Assembly (NCBI RefSeq): GCF_038502225.1
Contig: NC_091293.1
Location: forward strand, 6,738,144 to 6,802,143
From: Cherax quadricarinatus
Taxonomy: Eukaryota; Arthropoda; Malacostraca; Decapoda; Parastacidae
Length of the DNA stretch: 64,000 bases
Reading direction: 5' to 3'
The position numbers were made by a program, and so were the translations under genes. The notes under the pieces are model-generated. The model did no database searches. It worked only from the letters and a program-made list of their open reading frames with translations, and had not been told where the DNA came from. This document shows, piece after piece, positions 20,290 through 31,130 of this stretch; the first letter of the stretch is position 1; every line of letters begins with the position of its first letter.

Positions 20290-23043
20290 GGGTCTTTAAA
20301 TATATATTACACAAATAGTCGTAGTGCTACGAATAAGATGGACGAGTTGAGACTAATTGCTAGTTCAGGTAACATTGATGTATTTGCCTTAACTGAGACG
20401 TGGTTCAATACGAGAAATCGGGACATGCCTGCTGAATGTCACATACAGGGTTTTAAATTGTTCCAAGTAGACAGAAGTATCGGGAAGGGGGGTGGGGTGG
20501 CACTGTATGTCCGAGATCGCTTGAACTGTTACATAAAAACGGGTATTAAATCTGAAGTAACACATACAGAGTCTGGATAGAATTTTCAGAGGGACATGAA
20601 AAAAATATTTTAGGTGTGATATACCGTCCCCCAAACTTAGATAGGGACCAAGGGAGACTACTATGGGAGGAAATTGTTAAGGCCACAAGGCACGATAACG
20701 TAGTAAATCTAGGAGACTTTAACTTTAGTCATATTGATTGGAATTTCTTGACTGGGAATTTAGAATCAAACGACTCCTTAGCAGTACAGGATTGTTTTTT
20801 GAAGCAGTTTGTGACAGAGCCTACAAGGGGAAATAACCTGCTTGACTTGATTTTGGCAAACAAGGAAACCCTTGTTAATAATTTAGAAATTACAGAGGAA
20901 CTCGGCACAAGCGATCACAAATCAATTACCTTTAGCATTGAATAGAAGTATGATAGTAGGGATAATTCAGTACTGGTCCCAGATTTTCGCTTAGCAGATT
21001 ACAATGGGCTTAGAGAACACTTATCATCCGTGGACTGGAGTAACGAAGAGAGCTATCAGTATGACAGCTTCCTTAACACAATACATGCTGCCCAAAGGAC
21101 ATTTATCCCATATAAGGAAATTAGATCGAATAGAAATGACCCCAAATGGATGAATAACAGGCTCAGATATCTTTTAGGACAGAAAAAAGGAATTTATAGG
21201 CGCATCAAAAGAGGTGAGGGTCATCTTATGAATCAGTATATTGACATTAAGAGGGACGTTAAAAAGGGGATAAGAACAGCTAAATGGGACTCTGAAATTA
21301 AAGTTGCCAGGGATTCTAAAACTAACCCAAAAAGTTTTTTCCAGGTTTATAGAACAAAAGTTAGAGATAAGATAGGTCCCCTTAAAAATAACTCCGGGCA
21401 TCTCACTGACAAGGAGAATGAAATGTGCTCTATTTTTAATAATTATTTTCTCTCGGTTTTCACTTAGGAAGACACTAACAATATCCTAGTAAGTAATTTT
21501 TATAGTGGGCCTAATGATGATAAATTATGCAGTATCAGTCACTACCGAATTGGTTATCAAAGAGATAGACCGGTTACAGCAAAATAAATCCCGGGGCCCT
21601 GATGAACTTTCTTCAAGAGTTCTTAATGAATGTAAAGTGGAACTTTGTGAACCATTGACTAATATTTTTAATATTTCTCTTCAAACAGGTGTAGTGTTTG
21701 ATATGTGGAAGATGGCTAATGTAATTCTTATTTTTAAAGCAGGGGAAAAGTCGTTACCGTCAAATTACCGCCCAATAAGCCTAACCTCAATTGTAGGAAA
21801 ATTACTTGAGCCAATTATAGCTGATAATATAAGAAGCCATCTCGATAAGCACAGCTTGATTAATGATACTCAGCATGGATTCACGATGGGCCGTTCCTGC
21901 CTAACTAATTTAACCTTCTTCAGTAAAGCTTTTGAGACCGTTGATCATGATCAAGAATTCGATATTGTTTATTTAGATTTTAGTAAGGCTTTTGATAGAG
22001 TACCGCACCAGAGACTGTTAAAAAAGTGGCAGCTCATGGCATGGGGGAAAAGTGCTCTCATGGATCGAGTCATGGCTCACTAATAGGAAGCAGAGAGTAT
22101 GCTTAAATGGGGTTAAATCCGAGTGGGGATCTGTAACAAGTGGCGTACCACAGGGATCAGTCTTTGGCCCGTTGTTGTTTATAATATATATCAATGGCCT
22201 TGATGAGGGTATTACTAGTGATATGAGCAAATTCGCCGATGACACAAAGATAGGTAGGATAATTGATTCAAAAGTAGATGTTAGGGAACTTCAGGAGGAT
22301 TTAAACAAACTCTATTCTTGGTCAGAAAAGTGGCAGATGCAGTTCAATGCAGATAAATGCAAGGTTCTGAAGCTCGGGAGTGTCCATAACCCTAGCACTT
22401 ATAAGTTAAATAATGTAGAAATTAGCCATACAGATTGCAAAAAGGACATGGGGGTTATGGTGAGCAGAAACCTTAAACCAAGACAGCAATGCCTAAGCGT
22501 ACGTAATAAGGCTAATAGATTATTGGGATTTATATCAAGAAGTGTAAGCAACAGAAGTCCAGATGTTATACTGCAGCTTTATACATCATTAGTAAGGCCT
22601 CACCTAGATTATGCAGCTCAATTCTGGTCTCCATATTACAGAGTGGACATAAATTCGTTAGAAAACATTCAGCGTAGAATGACTAAATTAATACATAGAA
22701 TTAGAAATCTTCCTTATGAAGAAAGATTGAAGACTCTTAAATTATATTCACTTGTTAGACGAAGAATGAGGGGAGACATGATAGAAGTGTATAAGTGGAA
22801 GATGGGTATTAATAAAGGGGGGATATTAATAAGGTCTTGGGGATAATTCTCCAATGGAGAACCCGCAGTAATGAATTTAAATTAGACAAGTTTAGATTTA
22901 GAAAGGACATAGGAAAGTATTGGCTTGGAAATAGAGTAGTTGATGAGTGGAACAGTCTACCTAGTTGGGTTATTGAGGCTAGGACTTTGGGTTGTTTCAA
23001 ATTTAGGTTGGATAAATATATGAGTGAGAGGGGTTGGATTTGA
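20290..23043 (+). pseudogene. LINE B copy 3 ORF2, endonuclease and reverse transcriptase, broken
   Basis: Pieces in order: endonuclease start (20338-20580: ALTETWFN, KGGGVALYVRDRLNC); endonuclease centre (20616-20945: IYRPPNLDRD, LGDFNFSHIDWN, SDHKS); linker (21030-21467); reverse transcriptase (21505-22083: SNYRPISLTS, LDFSKAFDRVPH); then 22052-22846 (SGVPQGSVFGPLLF, KFADDTKIG, RPHLDYAAQFWSPY) and the C-terminal end 22837-23043. Stops lie near 20578, 20943 and 21465, and frames shift near 22040 and 22840. The catalytic motifs themselves survive. It is not translatable as one protein. Confidence 0.9.
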
Positions 23044-23900
23044 GTGGGACTTGCAAATGAGTGGATAGAGTTATCAGAGATTATTTCTTGGGAAGCATTG
23101 AAAATTGGATTGGACAAATGTTTTATTAGTGGGATGAATTTTAGACGACCTGCCTAGTATAGGCCAACAGGCCTGCTGCACTGATCCTCCTTACTTATGT
23201 TCTTATGTTCTAAGACATGTTTTCCATCTCTGTACTGGACTGAAGAAGCCTACCGTGTGGACGAAACGTTTCGGAATGCAGGCAACTGTTGTAATTGTGT
23301 CTTATCTACTTCTTGTTCACATATTAGTCTAACATACGTTTGAATAGGTGGCATGAGAAATACCTGCAAGTGCGAAATATCTAAGTAGTTTTCTAAGGAC
23401 CCGTACGAGACGTAAAACTTCACACTTGTATCATCAAGGACACAATTTACTCAACTATCTGCTCGAAGGAATAGAAAAAATCAAGAGTTCATATTTTAGA
23501 CTCGATTCAAGACTACTTGAAATTTTCACACAAAAATATCCCTTGATACGAATTTCATCAATTCTAGATAAATTAAGAAGAAAAAGTCTTGTTAAAAAAA
23601 ATAGCCGAAAGATGACAGTAAACAGAATTTGAGAACATGGAGAGAAACTCATAAATTTGGAAGATAATGAAAGACCCGGATTAATTTCAACCTTATTCAC
23701 CTCACTACTTTCCGATGCGTAGGCCTAATTGATCATTTTGCAAGCGTCATTATTTTTTATTTGATCAAAGAGGTACGTAGCGAAGCAAGTGAAACGCGCA
23801 GGCAAGCTGCACATGTTTAACTTTAGTTAGGATTGTGTTGATTTGGAGAGCCTGATTTACCTACCTTATATCCCATTCTCTGTCTGTCTCTGTCTCTCTG

Positions 23901-23905
<5 letters not shown>

Positions 23906-23962
<57 letters not shown>
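23906..23962. repeat. (TC)n microsatellite
   Basis: A nearly pure TC array preceded by interrupted TCTG repeats. Confidence 0.97.
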
Positions 23963-23965
<3 letters not shown>

Positions 23966-25193
23966 TTGCTCTACTTGCGCTATCAAATAACTTACACTTC
24001 AGCACGTTAACATCCTCAGTTCCGTCTTAATTTGAATCTCAAGATTCTCACTCGCAAATAACAATGTGTCGTATTTTCAGCTGGATTTTAACTTTATTTT
24101 ATATATCTGAGTACCAACACGAGAGGAAACCTAAGAAAATGCATATGAGATTATGTGTTGAAATCTGTAATCACAGATGTGCAGCTGCATGTGCCTGATT
24201 AATCTGGTGGTGTTCCGTCTTGGGTACATACTCGTAAATCAGTCACATAATAGCAACCGGCAAAGAGGCAGGACCAGGAGCTGTTACTCAACCCCTGCAA
24301 CCACAAATAGGAGGGAAGTGGAAGACCCCTCTCGGGAACGTTGAGGTTGGTTTCTGTCCGCATCTTTGTTTTATAACGTTTTGTGTGATTTAGTCTCCTC
24401 TTTTCTACCATTGACTTCACTGATGGAATTAACTTCCAATAACTCGTGTAATCGCAATAAGACGATTGCAAACAACTCACACAGAACGGGTGTGGTTGGA
24501 ACCCATGGCTAGCCAGGCCTAAAGTAGCCGGCCAGTGATTAGCACACTAGCCTACTAGTTTTTGATCTGGCTTGCAAGGGGATTGGAACCCCCAAGTCAT
24601 TTCGTCAGTTAGCCTCTTTCGTCCCTTTTCCTGGTATATTCCAGCTCTTCTCTTCACAGTACTAGGACTTATTCGTCTCTTTGACTCGTTTGGGTGTTCA
24701 TCATATATCTGTACCCCTTAGACCTATGTCCAAAAAAATCTGTTGACTATTTTGCTGATTCATTGGAGTATTCTGTATGCCATGTTCATATCCACTTTTC
24801 TTCGCTATCGCTCTGTGCAAGATACTCACCTAACTAACCTGGCTGAACTCCTTATTTTATAAAGAAGCAGTTATACCAAGGTTCTAAAAATGTATAGTGA
24901 ATATTGTCTTGAACTAACAATACTTCCTGTCAGAATTGAGCACATTCGTCGATTTAAAAACGTTTCCGATCAAGACAAATAAAGTGAACTACATAAATAA
25001 CTCGACTGGTCTTGAAAAACACTGTCCAGTAATTTTAGGAAGTCAAAGACATCGTGAAAGTTAGCATAAATTCTGGAAAAGCCTCATCGAATGGAAGTTA
25101 CGTAGGAGTAAACATGTTCATGTCACAATGATCATCACGTAAGGAAATAAAACACGTCCTGGCAGTTATCTAACCTTTAGTTAAGAAAATACA

Positions 25194-25240
25194 GTGATGT
25201 ATAACCCTTGTGGGTTTAGCGTTTAGTTTTGATTGTAATG

Positions 25241-25305
<65 letters not shown>
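25194..25305 (+). repeat. SINE-like 3' end with (TAA)n tail
   Basis: CTTGTGGGTTTAGCG, an AT-rich link and TGATTGTAATG lead into a TAA array. The same order (CTACGGGTTTAGCGCTT, TGATTATAATAATAAT) occurs at 56448-56493, so this is the tail of a dispersed short repeat. No tRNA-like head was recognised. Confidence 0.5.
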
Positions 25306-25515
25306 CGTAATATCTAAGGAAAAAAACGCTCATTATAAAACATACCAGCAGACTTAACTTGGTGATGTCATTAATCTTCTTGAAAAATACTTTCAAGTAG
25401 TTTTATATAAGTTATCTTGGACAATATAAAACTCTCGAGTAATTATCTAAAAGTTGTCTTAACTTCGGTAGTTGACACACTCAGGAAAACAACGAATCGA
25501 GATCAATATATGTGG

Positions 25516-25740
25516 TGTGGAAAATTGCATTTATATGAATGTAACTAATTATGTACATAACAGTAAATGATAACAAAGATAATTATTATTTATCAATGTT
25601 ACAAAGACAAGTAGGAATTTGGGACACCTAGGTCGCAAAAATTGTCCCCCTTCGATACCTACCACTGTCATAACCACAAGTTGCTCTGGACCTATTAATT
25701 AAATATATATATATTAAATATATATTAATTAAATATATAT
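25516..25740 (-). repeat. BEL/Pao 3' LTR, outer part
   Basis: It starts TGTGGAAAATTGCATTTAT and runs collinearly with 34839-35028, including CACCTAGGTCGCAAAAA and GTTGCTCTGGACCTATTAATT. After AATTAAAT it degenerates into TA-rich sequence and is cut by the 5' end of LINE A. Confidence 0.92.
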
Positions 25741-26103
25741 AGTAGGTTGGTAGACAGCAACCACCCAGGGAAGTACTACCGTCCTGCCAGATGACTGTGA
25801 AACAAAAACCTGTAACTGTTTTGCATGATGGTAGGATTGCTGGTTTCTTTTTCTGTCTCATAAACACGCTAGATAACAGGGATATCTTGCTACTCCTACT
25901 TACACTTTGGTCACACTTAACAGACACGCACATGCATATATATATATATATACATACATCTAGGTTTTTCTCCTTTTTTCTAAATAGCTCTTGTTCTTTT
26001 TTATTTTTTCTATTGTCCATGGGGAAGTGGAAAAGAATCTTTCCTCCGTAAGCCATGCGTGTCGTATGAGGCGACTAAAATGCCGGGAGCAATGGGCTAG
26101 TAA

Positions 26104-29079
26104 CCCCTTCTCCTGTATACATTTACTAAAAAAGAGAAGAAGAAAAACTTTATAAAACTGGGATGCTTAAATGTGCGTGGATGTAGTGCGGATGACAAGA
26201 AACAGATGATTGCTGATGTTATGAATGAAAAGAGGTTGGATGTCCTGGCTCTAAGCGAAACAAAGCTGAAGGGGGTAGGAGAGTTTCAGTGGGGGGAAAT
26301 AAATGGGATTAAATCTGGAGTATCTGAGAGAGTTAGAGCAAAGGAAGGGGTAGCAGTAATGTTAAATGATCAGTTATGGAAGGAGAAAAGAGAATATGAA
26401 TGTGTAAATTCAAGAATTATGTGGATTAAAGTAAAGGTTGGATGCGAGAAGTGGGTCATAATAAGCGTGTATGCACCTGGAGAAGAAAGGAATGCAGAGG
26501 AGAGAGAGAGATTTTGGGAGATGTTAAGTGAATGTATAGGAGCCTTTGAACCAAGTGAGAGAGTAATTGTGGTAGGGGACCTGAATGCTAAAGTAGGAGA
26601 AACTTTTAGAGAGGGTGTGGTAGGTAAGTTTGGGGTGCCAGGTGTAAATGATAATGGGAGCCCTTTGATTGAACTTTGTATAGAAAGGGGTTTAGTTATA
26701 GGTAATACATATTTTAAGAAAAAGAGGATAAATAAGTATACACGATATGATGTAGGGCGAAATGACAGTAGTTTGTTGGATTATGTATTGGTAGATAAAA
26801 GACTGTTGAGTAGACTTCAGGATGTACATGTTTATAGAGGGGCCACAGATATATCAGATCATTTTCTAGTTGTAGCTACACTGAGAGTAAAAGGTAGATG
26901 GGATACAAGGAGAATAGAAGCATCAGGAAAGAGAGAGGTGAAGGTTTATAAACTAAAAGAGGAGGCAGTTAGGGTAAGATATAAACAGCTATTGGAGGAT
27001 AGATGGGCTAATGAGAGCATAGGCAATGGGGTCGAAGAGGTATGGGGTAGGTTTAAAAATGTAGTGTTAGAGTGTTCAGCAGAAGTTTGTGGTTACAGGA
27101 AAGTGGGTGCAGGAGGGAAGAGGAGCGATTGGTGGAATGATGATGTAAAGAGAGTAGTAAGGGAGAAAAAGTTAGCATATGAGAAGTTTTTACAAAGTAG
27201 AAGTGATGCAAGGAGGGAAGAGTATATGGAGAAAAAGAGAGAGGTTAAGAGAGTGGTGAAGCAATGTAAAAAGAGAGCAAATGAGAGAGTGGGTGAGATG
27301 TTATCAACAAATTTTTTTGAAAATAAGAAAAAGTTTTGGAGTGAGATTAACAAGTTAAGAAAGCCTAGAGAACAAATGGATTTGTCAGTTAAAAATAGGA
27401 GAGGAGAGTTATTAAATGGAGAGTTAGAGGTATTGGGAAGATGGAGGGAATATTTTGAGGAATTGTTAAATGTTGATGAAGATAGGGAAGCTGTGATTTC
27501 GTGTATAGGGCAAGGAGGAATAACATCTTGTAGGAGTGAGGAAGAGCCAGTTGTGAGTGTGGGGGAAGTTCGTGAGGCAGTAGGTAAAATGAAAGGGGGT
27601 AAGGCAGCCGGGATTGATGGGATAAAGATAGAAATGTTAAAAGCAGGTGGGGATATAGTTTTGGAGTGGTTGGTGCAATTATTTAATAAATGTATGGAAG
27701 AGGGTAAGGTACCTAGGGATTGGCAGAGAGCATGCATAGTTCCTTTGTATAAAGGCAAAGGGGATAAAAGAGAGTGCAAAAATTATAGGGGGATAAGTCT
27801 GTTGAGTGTACCTGGTAAAGTGTATGGTAGAGTTATAATTGAAAGAATTAAGAGTAAGACGGAGAATAGGATAGCAGATGAACAAGGAGGCTTTAGGAAA
27901 GGTAGGGGGTGTGTGGACCAGGTGTTTACAGTGAAACATATAAGTGAACAGTATTTAGATAAGGCTAAAGAGGTCTTTGTGGCATTTATGGATTTGGAAA
28001 AGGCGTATGACAGGGTGGATAGGGGGGCAATGTGGCAGATGTTGCAAGTGTATGGTGTAGGAGGTAGGTTACTGAAAGCAGTGAAGAGTTTTTACGAGGA
28101 TAGTGAGGCTCAAGTTAGAGTATGTAGGAAAGAGGGAAATTTTTTCCCAGTAAAAGTAGGCCTTAGACAAGGATGTGTGATGTCACCGTGGTTGTTTAAT
28201 ATATTTATAGATGGGGTTGTAAGAGAAGTAAATGCGAGGGTCTTGGCAAGAGGCGTGGAGTTAAAAGATAAAGAATCACACACAAAGTGGGAGTTGTCAC
28301 AGCTGCTCTTTGCTGATGACACTGTGCTCTTGGGAGATTCTGAAGAGAAGTTGCAGAGATTGGTGGATGAATTTGGTAGGGTGTGCAAAAGAAGAAAATT
28401 AAAGGTGAATACAGGAAAGAGTAAGGTTATGAGGATAACAAAAAGATTAGGTGATGAAAGATTGAATATCAGATTGGAGGGAGAGAGTATGGAGGAGGTG
28501 AACGTATTCAGATATTTGGGAGTGGACGTGTCAGCGGATGGGTCTATGAAAGATGAGGTGAATCATAGAATTGATGAGGGAAAAAGAGTGAGGGGTGCAC
28601 TTAGGAGTCTGTGGAGACAAAGAACTTTGTCCTTGGAGGCAAAGAGGGGAATGTATGAGAGTATAGTTTTACCAACGCTCTTATATGGGTGTGAAGCGTG
28701 GGTGATGAATGTTGCAGCGAGGAGAAGGCTGGAGGCAGTGGAGATGTCATGTCTGAGGGCAATGTGTGGTGTGAATATAATGCAGAGAATTCGTAGTTTG
28801 GAAGTTAGGAGGAGGTGCGGGATTACCAAAACTGTTGTCCAGAGGGCTGAGGAAGGGTTGTTGAGGTGGTTCGGACATGTAGAGAGAATGGAGCGAAACA
28901 GAATGACTTCAAGAGTGTATCAGTCTGTAGTGGAAGGAAGGCGGGGTAGGGGTCGGCCTAGGAAAGGTTGGAGGGAGGGGGTAAAGGAGGTTGTGTGTGC
29001 GAGGGGCTTGGACTTCCAGGAGGCATGCATGAGCGTGTTTGATAGGAGTGAATGGAGACAAATGGTTTTTAATACTTGA
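26104..29079 (+). CDS. LINE A ORF: APE endonuclease plus reverse transcriptase, intact
   Basis: The frame is open from a TAA at 26101 to the stop at 29079. It encodes KLGCLNVRGCSADD, so the conserved endonuclease Asn is upstream of the GTG at 26173. There is no ATG before that block, so the true start is uncertain. Counting from 26173, the endonuclease has Glu29 in LSETKLKG, Asp136/Asn138 in [10 protein letters not shown] and Asp229-His230 in SDHFLV. The reverse transcriptase has Asp607 in FMDLEKAYDRVD, GLRQGCVMSPWLF, and FADD at 713-716, followed by YGCEAW and RGRPRKGW. Total is about 990 residues with no damage. The single ORF with endonuclease and reverse transcriptase suggests the RTE group. 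Confidence 0.92.
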   Translation, partial: PLLLYTFTKKEKKKNFIKLGCLNVRGCSADDKKQMIADVMNEKRLDVLALSETKLKGVGEFQWGEINGIKSGVSERVRAKEGVAVMLNDQLWKEKREYECVNSRIMWIKVKVGCEKWVIISVYAPGEERNAEERERFWEMLSECIGAFEPSERVIVVGDLNAKVGETFREGVVGKFGVPGVNDNGSPLIELCIERGLVIGNTYFKKKRINKYTRYDVGRNDSSLLDYVLVDKRLLSRLQDVHVYRGATDISDHFLVVATLRVKGRWDTRRIEASGKREVKVYKLKEEAVRVRYKQLLEDRWANESIGNGVEEVWGRFKNVVLECSAEVCGYRKVGAGGKRSDWWNDDVKRVVREKKLAYEKFLQSRSDARREEYMEKKREVKRVVKQCKKRANERVGEMLSTNFFENKKKFWSEINKLRKPREQMDLSVKNRRGELLNGELEVLGRWREYFEELLNVDEDREAVISCIGQGGITSCRSEEEPVVSVGEVREAVGKMKGGKAAGIDGIKIEMLKAGGDIVLEWLVQLFNKCMEEGKVPRDWQRACIVPLYKGKGDKRECKNYRGISLLSVPGKVYGRVIIERIKSKTENRIADEQGGFRKGRGCVDQVFTVKHISEQYLDKAKEVFVAFMDLEKAYDRVDRGAMWQMLQVYGVGGRLLKAVKSFYEDSEAQVRVCRKEGNFFPVKVGLRQGCVMSPWLFNIFIDGVVREVNARVLARGVELKDKESHTKWELSQLLFADDTVLLGDSEEKLQRLVDEFGRVCKRRKLKVNTGKSKVMRITKRLGDERLNIRLEGESMEEVNVFRYLGVDVSADGSMKDEVNHRIDEGKRVRGALRSLWRQRTLSLEAKRGMYESIVLPTLLYGCEAWVMNVAARRRLEAVEMSCLRAMCGVNIMQRIRSLEVRRRCGITKTVVQRAEEGLLRWFGHVERMERNRMTSRVYQSVVEGRRGRGRPRKGWREGVKEVVCARGLDFQEACMSVFDRSEWRQMVFNT

Positions 29080-29327
29080 CGTGCTGTTGGAGTGTGAGCA
29101 AAGTAACATTTATGAAGGGATTCAGGGAAACCGGCAGGCCGGACTTGAGTCCTGGAGATGGGAAGTACAGTGCCTGCACTCTGAAGGAGGGGTGTTGGTG
29201 TTGCAGTTTAAAAACTGTAGTGTAAAGCACCCTTCTGGCAAGACAGTGATGGAGTGAATGATGGTGAAAGTTTTTCTTTTTCGGGCCACCCTGCCTTGGT
29301 GGGAATCGGCCAGTGTGATAATAAAAA
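29080..29327 (+). other. LINE A 3' UTR and tail
   Basis: This is a conserved 3' region shared by every LINE A copy, with ATTCAGGGAAACCGGCAGG, TGCCTGCACTCTGAAGG, GATGGTGAAAGTTTTTC, and the hairpin CCACC-CTGCCTT-GGTGG followed by GAATCGGCC. The hairpin and flanks also end the short leader-plus-tail elements, so this is probably what the LINE A reverse transcriptase recognises. Frames in it are not conserved proteins. Confidence 0.8.
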
Positions 29328-29853
29328 ATAAATATACACCAGGAATACTGGTAAATATATAAATTTGTGGACTGTATATTAAAAATAATAAATGGTTATA
29401 TATATACACAATTACATAACAGAAGGAAAATATATCTTAATATCACTCGCCAATTTGACTGGAGATTAATGTATATCATACTCAGAAAACCTCACTCTAA
29501 CTAAATCTATGAAAATAATGCTGGCCAGAATTACACACAAATCTAGAGAGCTTATCTGAGGTTCCTGGAGCTGTCTTGTCCAGTCGTCTGATATCTCAAG
29601 TTATGCAGGAATGCATATCCACCAATTTCGCCTCCTATTTGAGAGGTGTCAACACAATTTTAACCTCTAGAGAACGAAAAATTCTTCCCATTACACCAAC
29701 GTTTGTACAAAATTCAAAAACCAAGATGGCGAGTCTCCTCCTGCGCAGACGCAGGCTTTCCGTTTTCTATGACAAATATTATTAAATACAGTATGGCCAT
29801 CTATTTACATATAAATACTGAATTTCTGGAAAATATATACAGTATTTTCCACA
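29328..29853 (-). repeat. BEL/Pao 3' LTR, inner part
   Basis: It resumes at ACACCAGGAATACTGG and runs collinearly with 35037-35650 to TATTTTCCACA. Its TA stretch is only about 11 bp (29396-29406), against roughly 104 bp in the other LTR. Confidence 0.92.
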
Positions 29854-30563
29854 ATGCGGCCGGCCGGAGTTCGTTGCTAAACGACTCATATTGCTGATTT
29901 GGCAACAGTGGAGGACCTGGGTATATATAGGATCTGGTATCCACACGGCGACATATTACACAAGATTTAATCACACTTTTTACACTTTGCCGTCCTTGTG
30001 GAATCCAGAAAGTTTCCCAAATACAATTTAAGGTATCTTGTACCCCACCATGCATTACAATTTTATGGGCATTTAGAATAATCAAATTTGTTAGATGATG
30101 AGTCTTGGGCAGTAAGATAGGGTGTTTAGCATAATCACCCAATTCAGCATTTTGTAACCTACCTCTGCACCTGATTACACTGCTCTCTAAATAAAGCCCC
30201 AATTTCTCTATTATGGAACCTTTCACAACTTTCCATCATCAATTTAATCTCATTTCCATAGATTTCCTCCTGTACCCTCTTTATCCAATATTCAAGAGGA
30301 TGTGAAAACTTATATGAAATATTCATCTTGTTTAGAAATTTAAACACCAATTTAGTTACATTGATTAGTTTGGGTAAAGAAGAATACCTATTTATATCAA
30401 TGGCTAAGGAAGGACAAACTATTGGAGCGGTGGTCACAGTAATTTCAACAGGAGCAATATACGCCTTTTGTACAGGCCAATTAGCTTTATTTACCAACCA
30501 GCTCGGTCCTTTAAACCATGATACAGCATTTACAAATTTAGCATAAGGTAAACCTTGAGACAA
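29854..30563 (-). pseudogene. BEL/Pao linker and integrase zinc-binding region, core missing
   Basis: The minus strand reads SWFKGPSWL (30480-30520), then the integrase zinc domain: KTHHLTNLIILNAH with two His, and CVICRR with two Cys (about 29950-30110). The sequence continues only to YPGPPLLPNQQYES before running into GC-rich sequence and the LTR. The catalytic DDE core and C-terminus, usually several hundred residues, are absent. A frame change lies near 30159-30226. No clear polypurine tract remains beside the LTR, as expected if a deletion removed this end. Confidence 0.82.
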
Positions 30564-30581
30564 GAAATCAGCTGGATTCTC

Positions 30582-31001
30582 CTAACCTGGAATATGATTA
30601 AATGTTAACATATGCTGACCTAAACTATTATACTTCTCTTGCATCTGATTAATTTCAGCGACTCTGTTTTGTACATACACAATTTTACTGTTTTCATTAC
30701 GAATCCATTGTAAAGATACCTCATTATCAGACCAAATTACAGTGTCGCTAATATTTATCTCCTGCAACTTATTTCTTATATAATTAGCTAATTTGACACC
30801 TACATAAATGGCTGTTAATTCCAACTGAGGTAATGTACGTGATTTAATTGGAGACACTTTAGCCTTAGACATAACAAGAGAAATAACACTATTACATTGA
30901 AGGTAAGCAACTGCTCCATAAGCCAATTTTGAAGCATCACAAAAAATGTGGAGAACATTTTTTCCATTTGAATTGGCCACCTGGCGTGGGAACTCCAACA
31001 T
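30582..31001 (-). pseudogene. BEL/Pao RNase H domain
   Basis: The frame holds LHIFCDASKLAYGAVAYLQ with the first catalytic Asp, QLELTAIYVGVKLANYI with Glu, and VIWSDNEVSLQWI with the next Asp. It is separated from the reverse transcriptase by a frame change near 31001-31131 and from the next frame by a TAG near 30582. Confidence 0.85.
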
Positions 31002-31130
31002 TGGAATTTTTTCATAATCACCAATTAATTCATCCCACCTGTTAATGAATTCCTCAGGTAGAATTTCATCCCAAGCACATTTAAGTTTCCATGCCTCTTC
31101 TATTAATAATTTCCCTCTTATAGTAAGGGG

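Larger units (their letters stand above)
19276..23215 (+). mobile_element. LINE B copy 3 (diverged subfamily), decayed
   Basis: A plus-strand CR1/L2-like element with recognisable ORF1, ORF2 and a 3' end at TTATGTTCTTATGTTC (about 23197-23213). Its protein sequence differs from copies 1 and 2 at many positions, yet all domains are collinear, so it is an older or separate subfamily. Several stops and frameshifts make it inactive. Confidence 0.9.
23216..25510. other. Non-coding stretch with microsatellites, no gene recognised
   Basis: I see no gene. The stretch holds a (TC)n array (23906-23962), a short (TAA)n-tailed repeat end (25194-25305) and a hammerhead-like motif at its left end (23240-23274). 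The rest is AT-rich sequence without a convincing open frame. Confidence 0.6.
25741..29327 (+). mobile_element. LINE A, full-length copy
   Basis: This RTE-like LINE comprises a 5' leader (25741-26103), a single large ORF (to 29079), a 3' UTR with the hairpin CCACCCTGCCTTGGTGG (29286-29302) and an A-rich end AATAAAAAATAAA. Its flanks are adjacent positions of the BEL LTR. It is the reference copy for all LINE A fragments in this window. Confidence 0.93.

Noticed and set aside
24487..24605. Possible tRNA or SINE head (GGTTGGAACCC, GTGATTAGCACACTAG, GGGGATTGGAACCCCC)
   Set aside because: The strings resemble tRNA arms, but spacing and boxes do not fit one tRNA. At best it is a strongly decayed SINE, so it is not annotated.
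27093..28829. Minus-strand frames up to 228 residues inside the full-length LINE A
   Set aside because: They are antisense shadows of the purine-rich LINE A coding strand and recur antisense to every other LINE A copy.
29039..29257. 72-residue frame in the LINE A 3' region
   Set aside because: It overlaps the ORF end and 3' UTR. Its recurrence in other copies follows from element identity, and it has no start context or motif.
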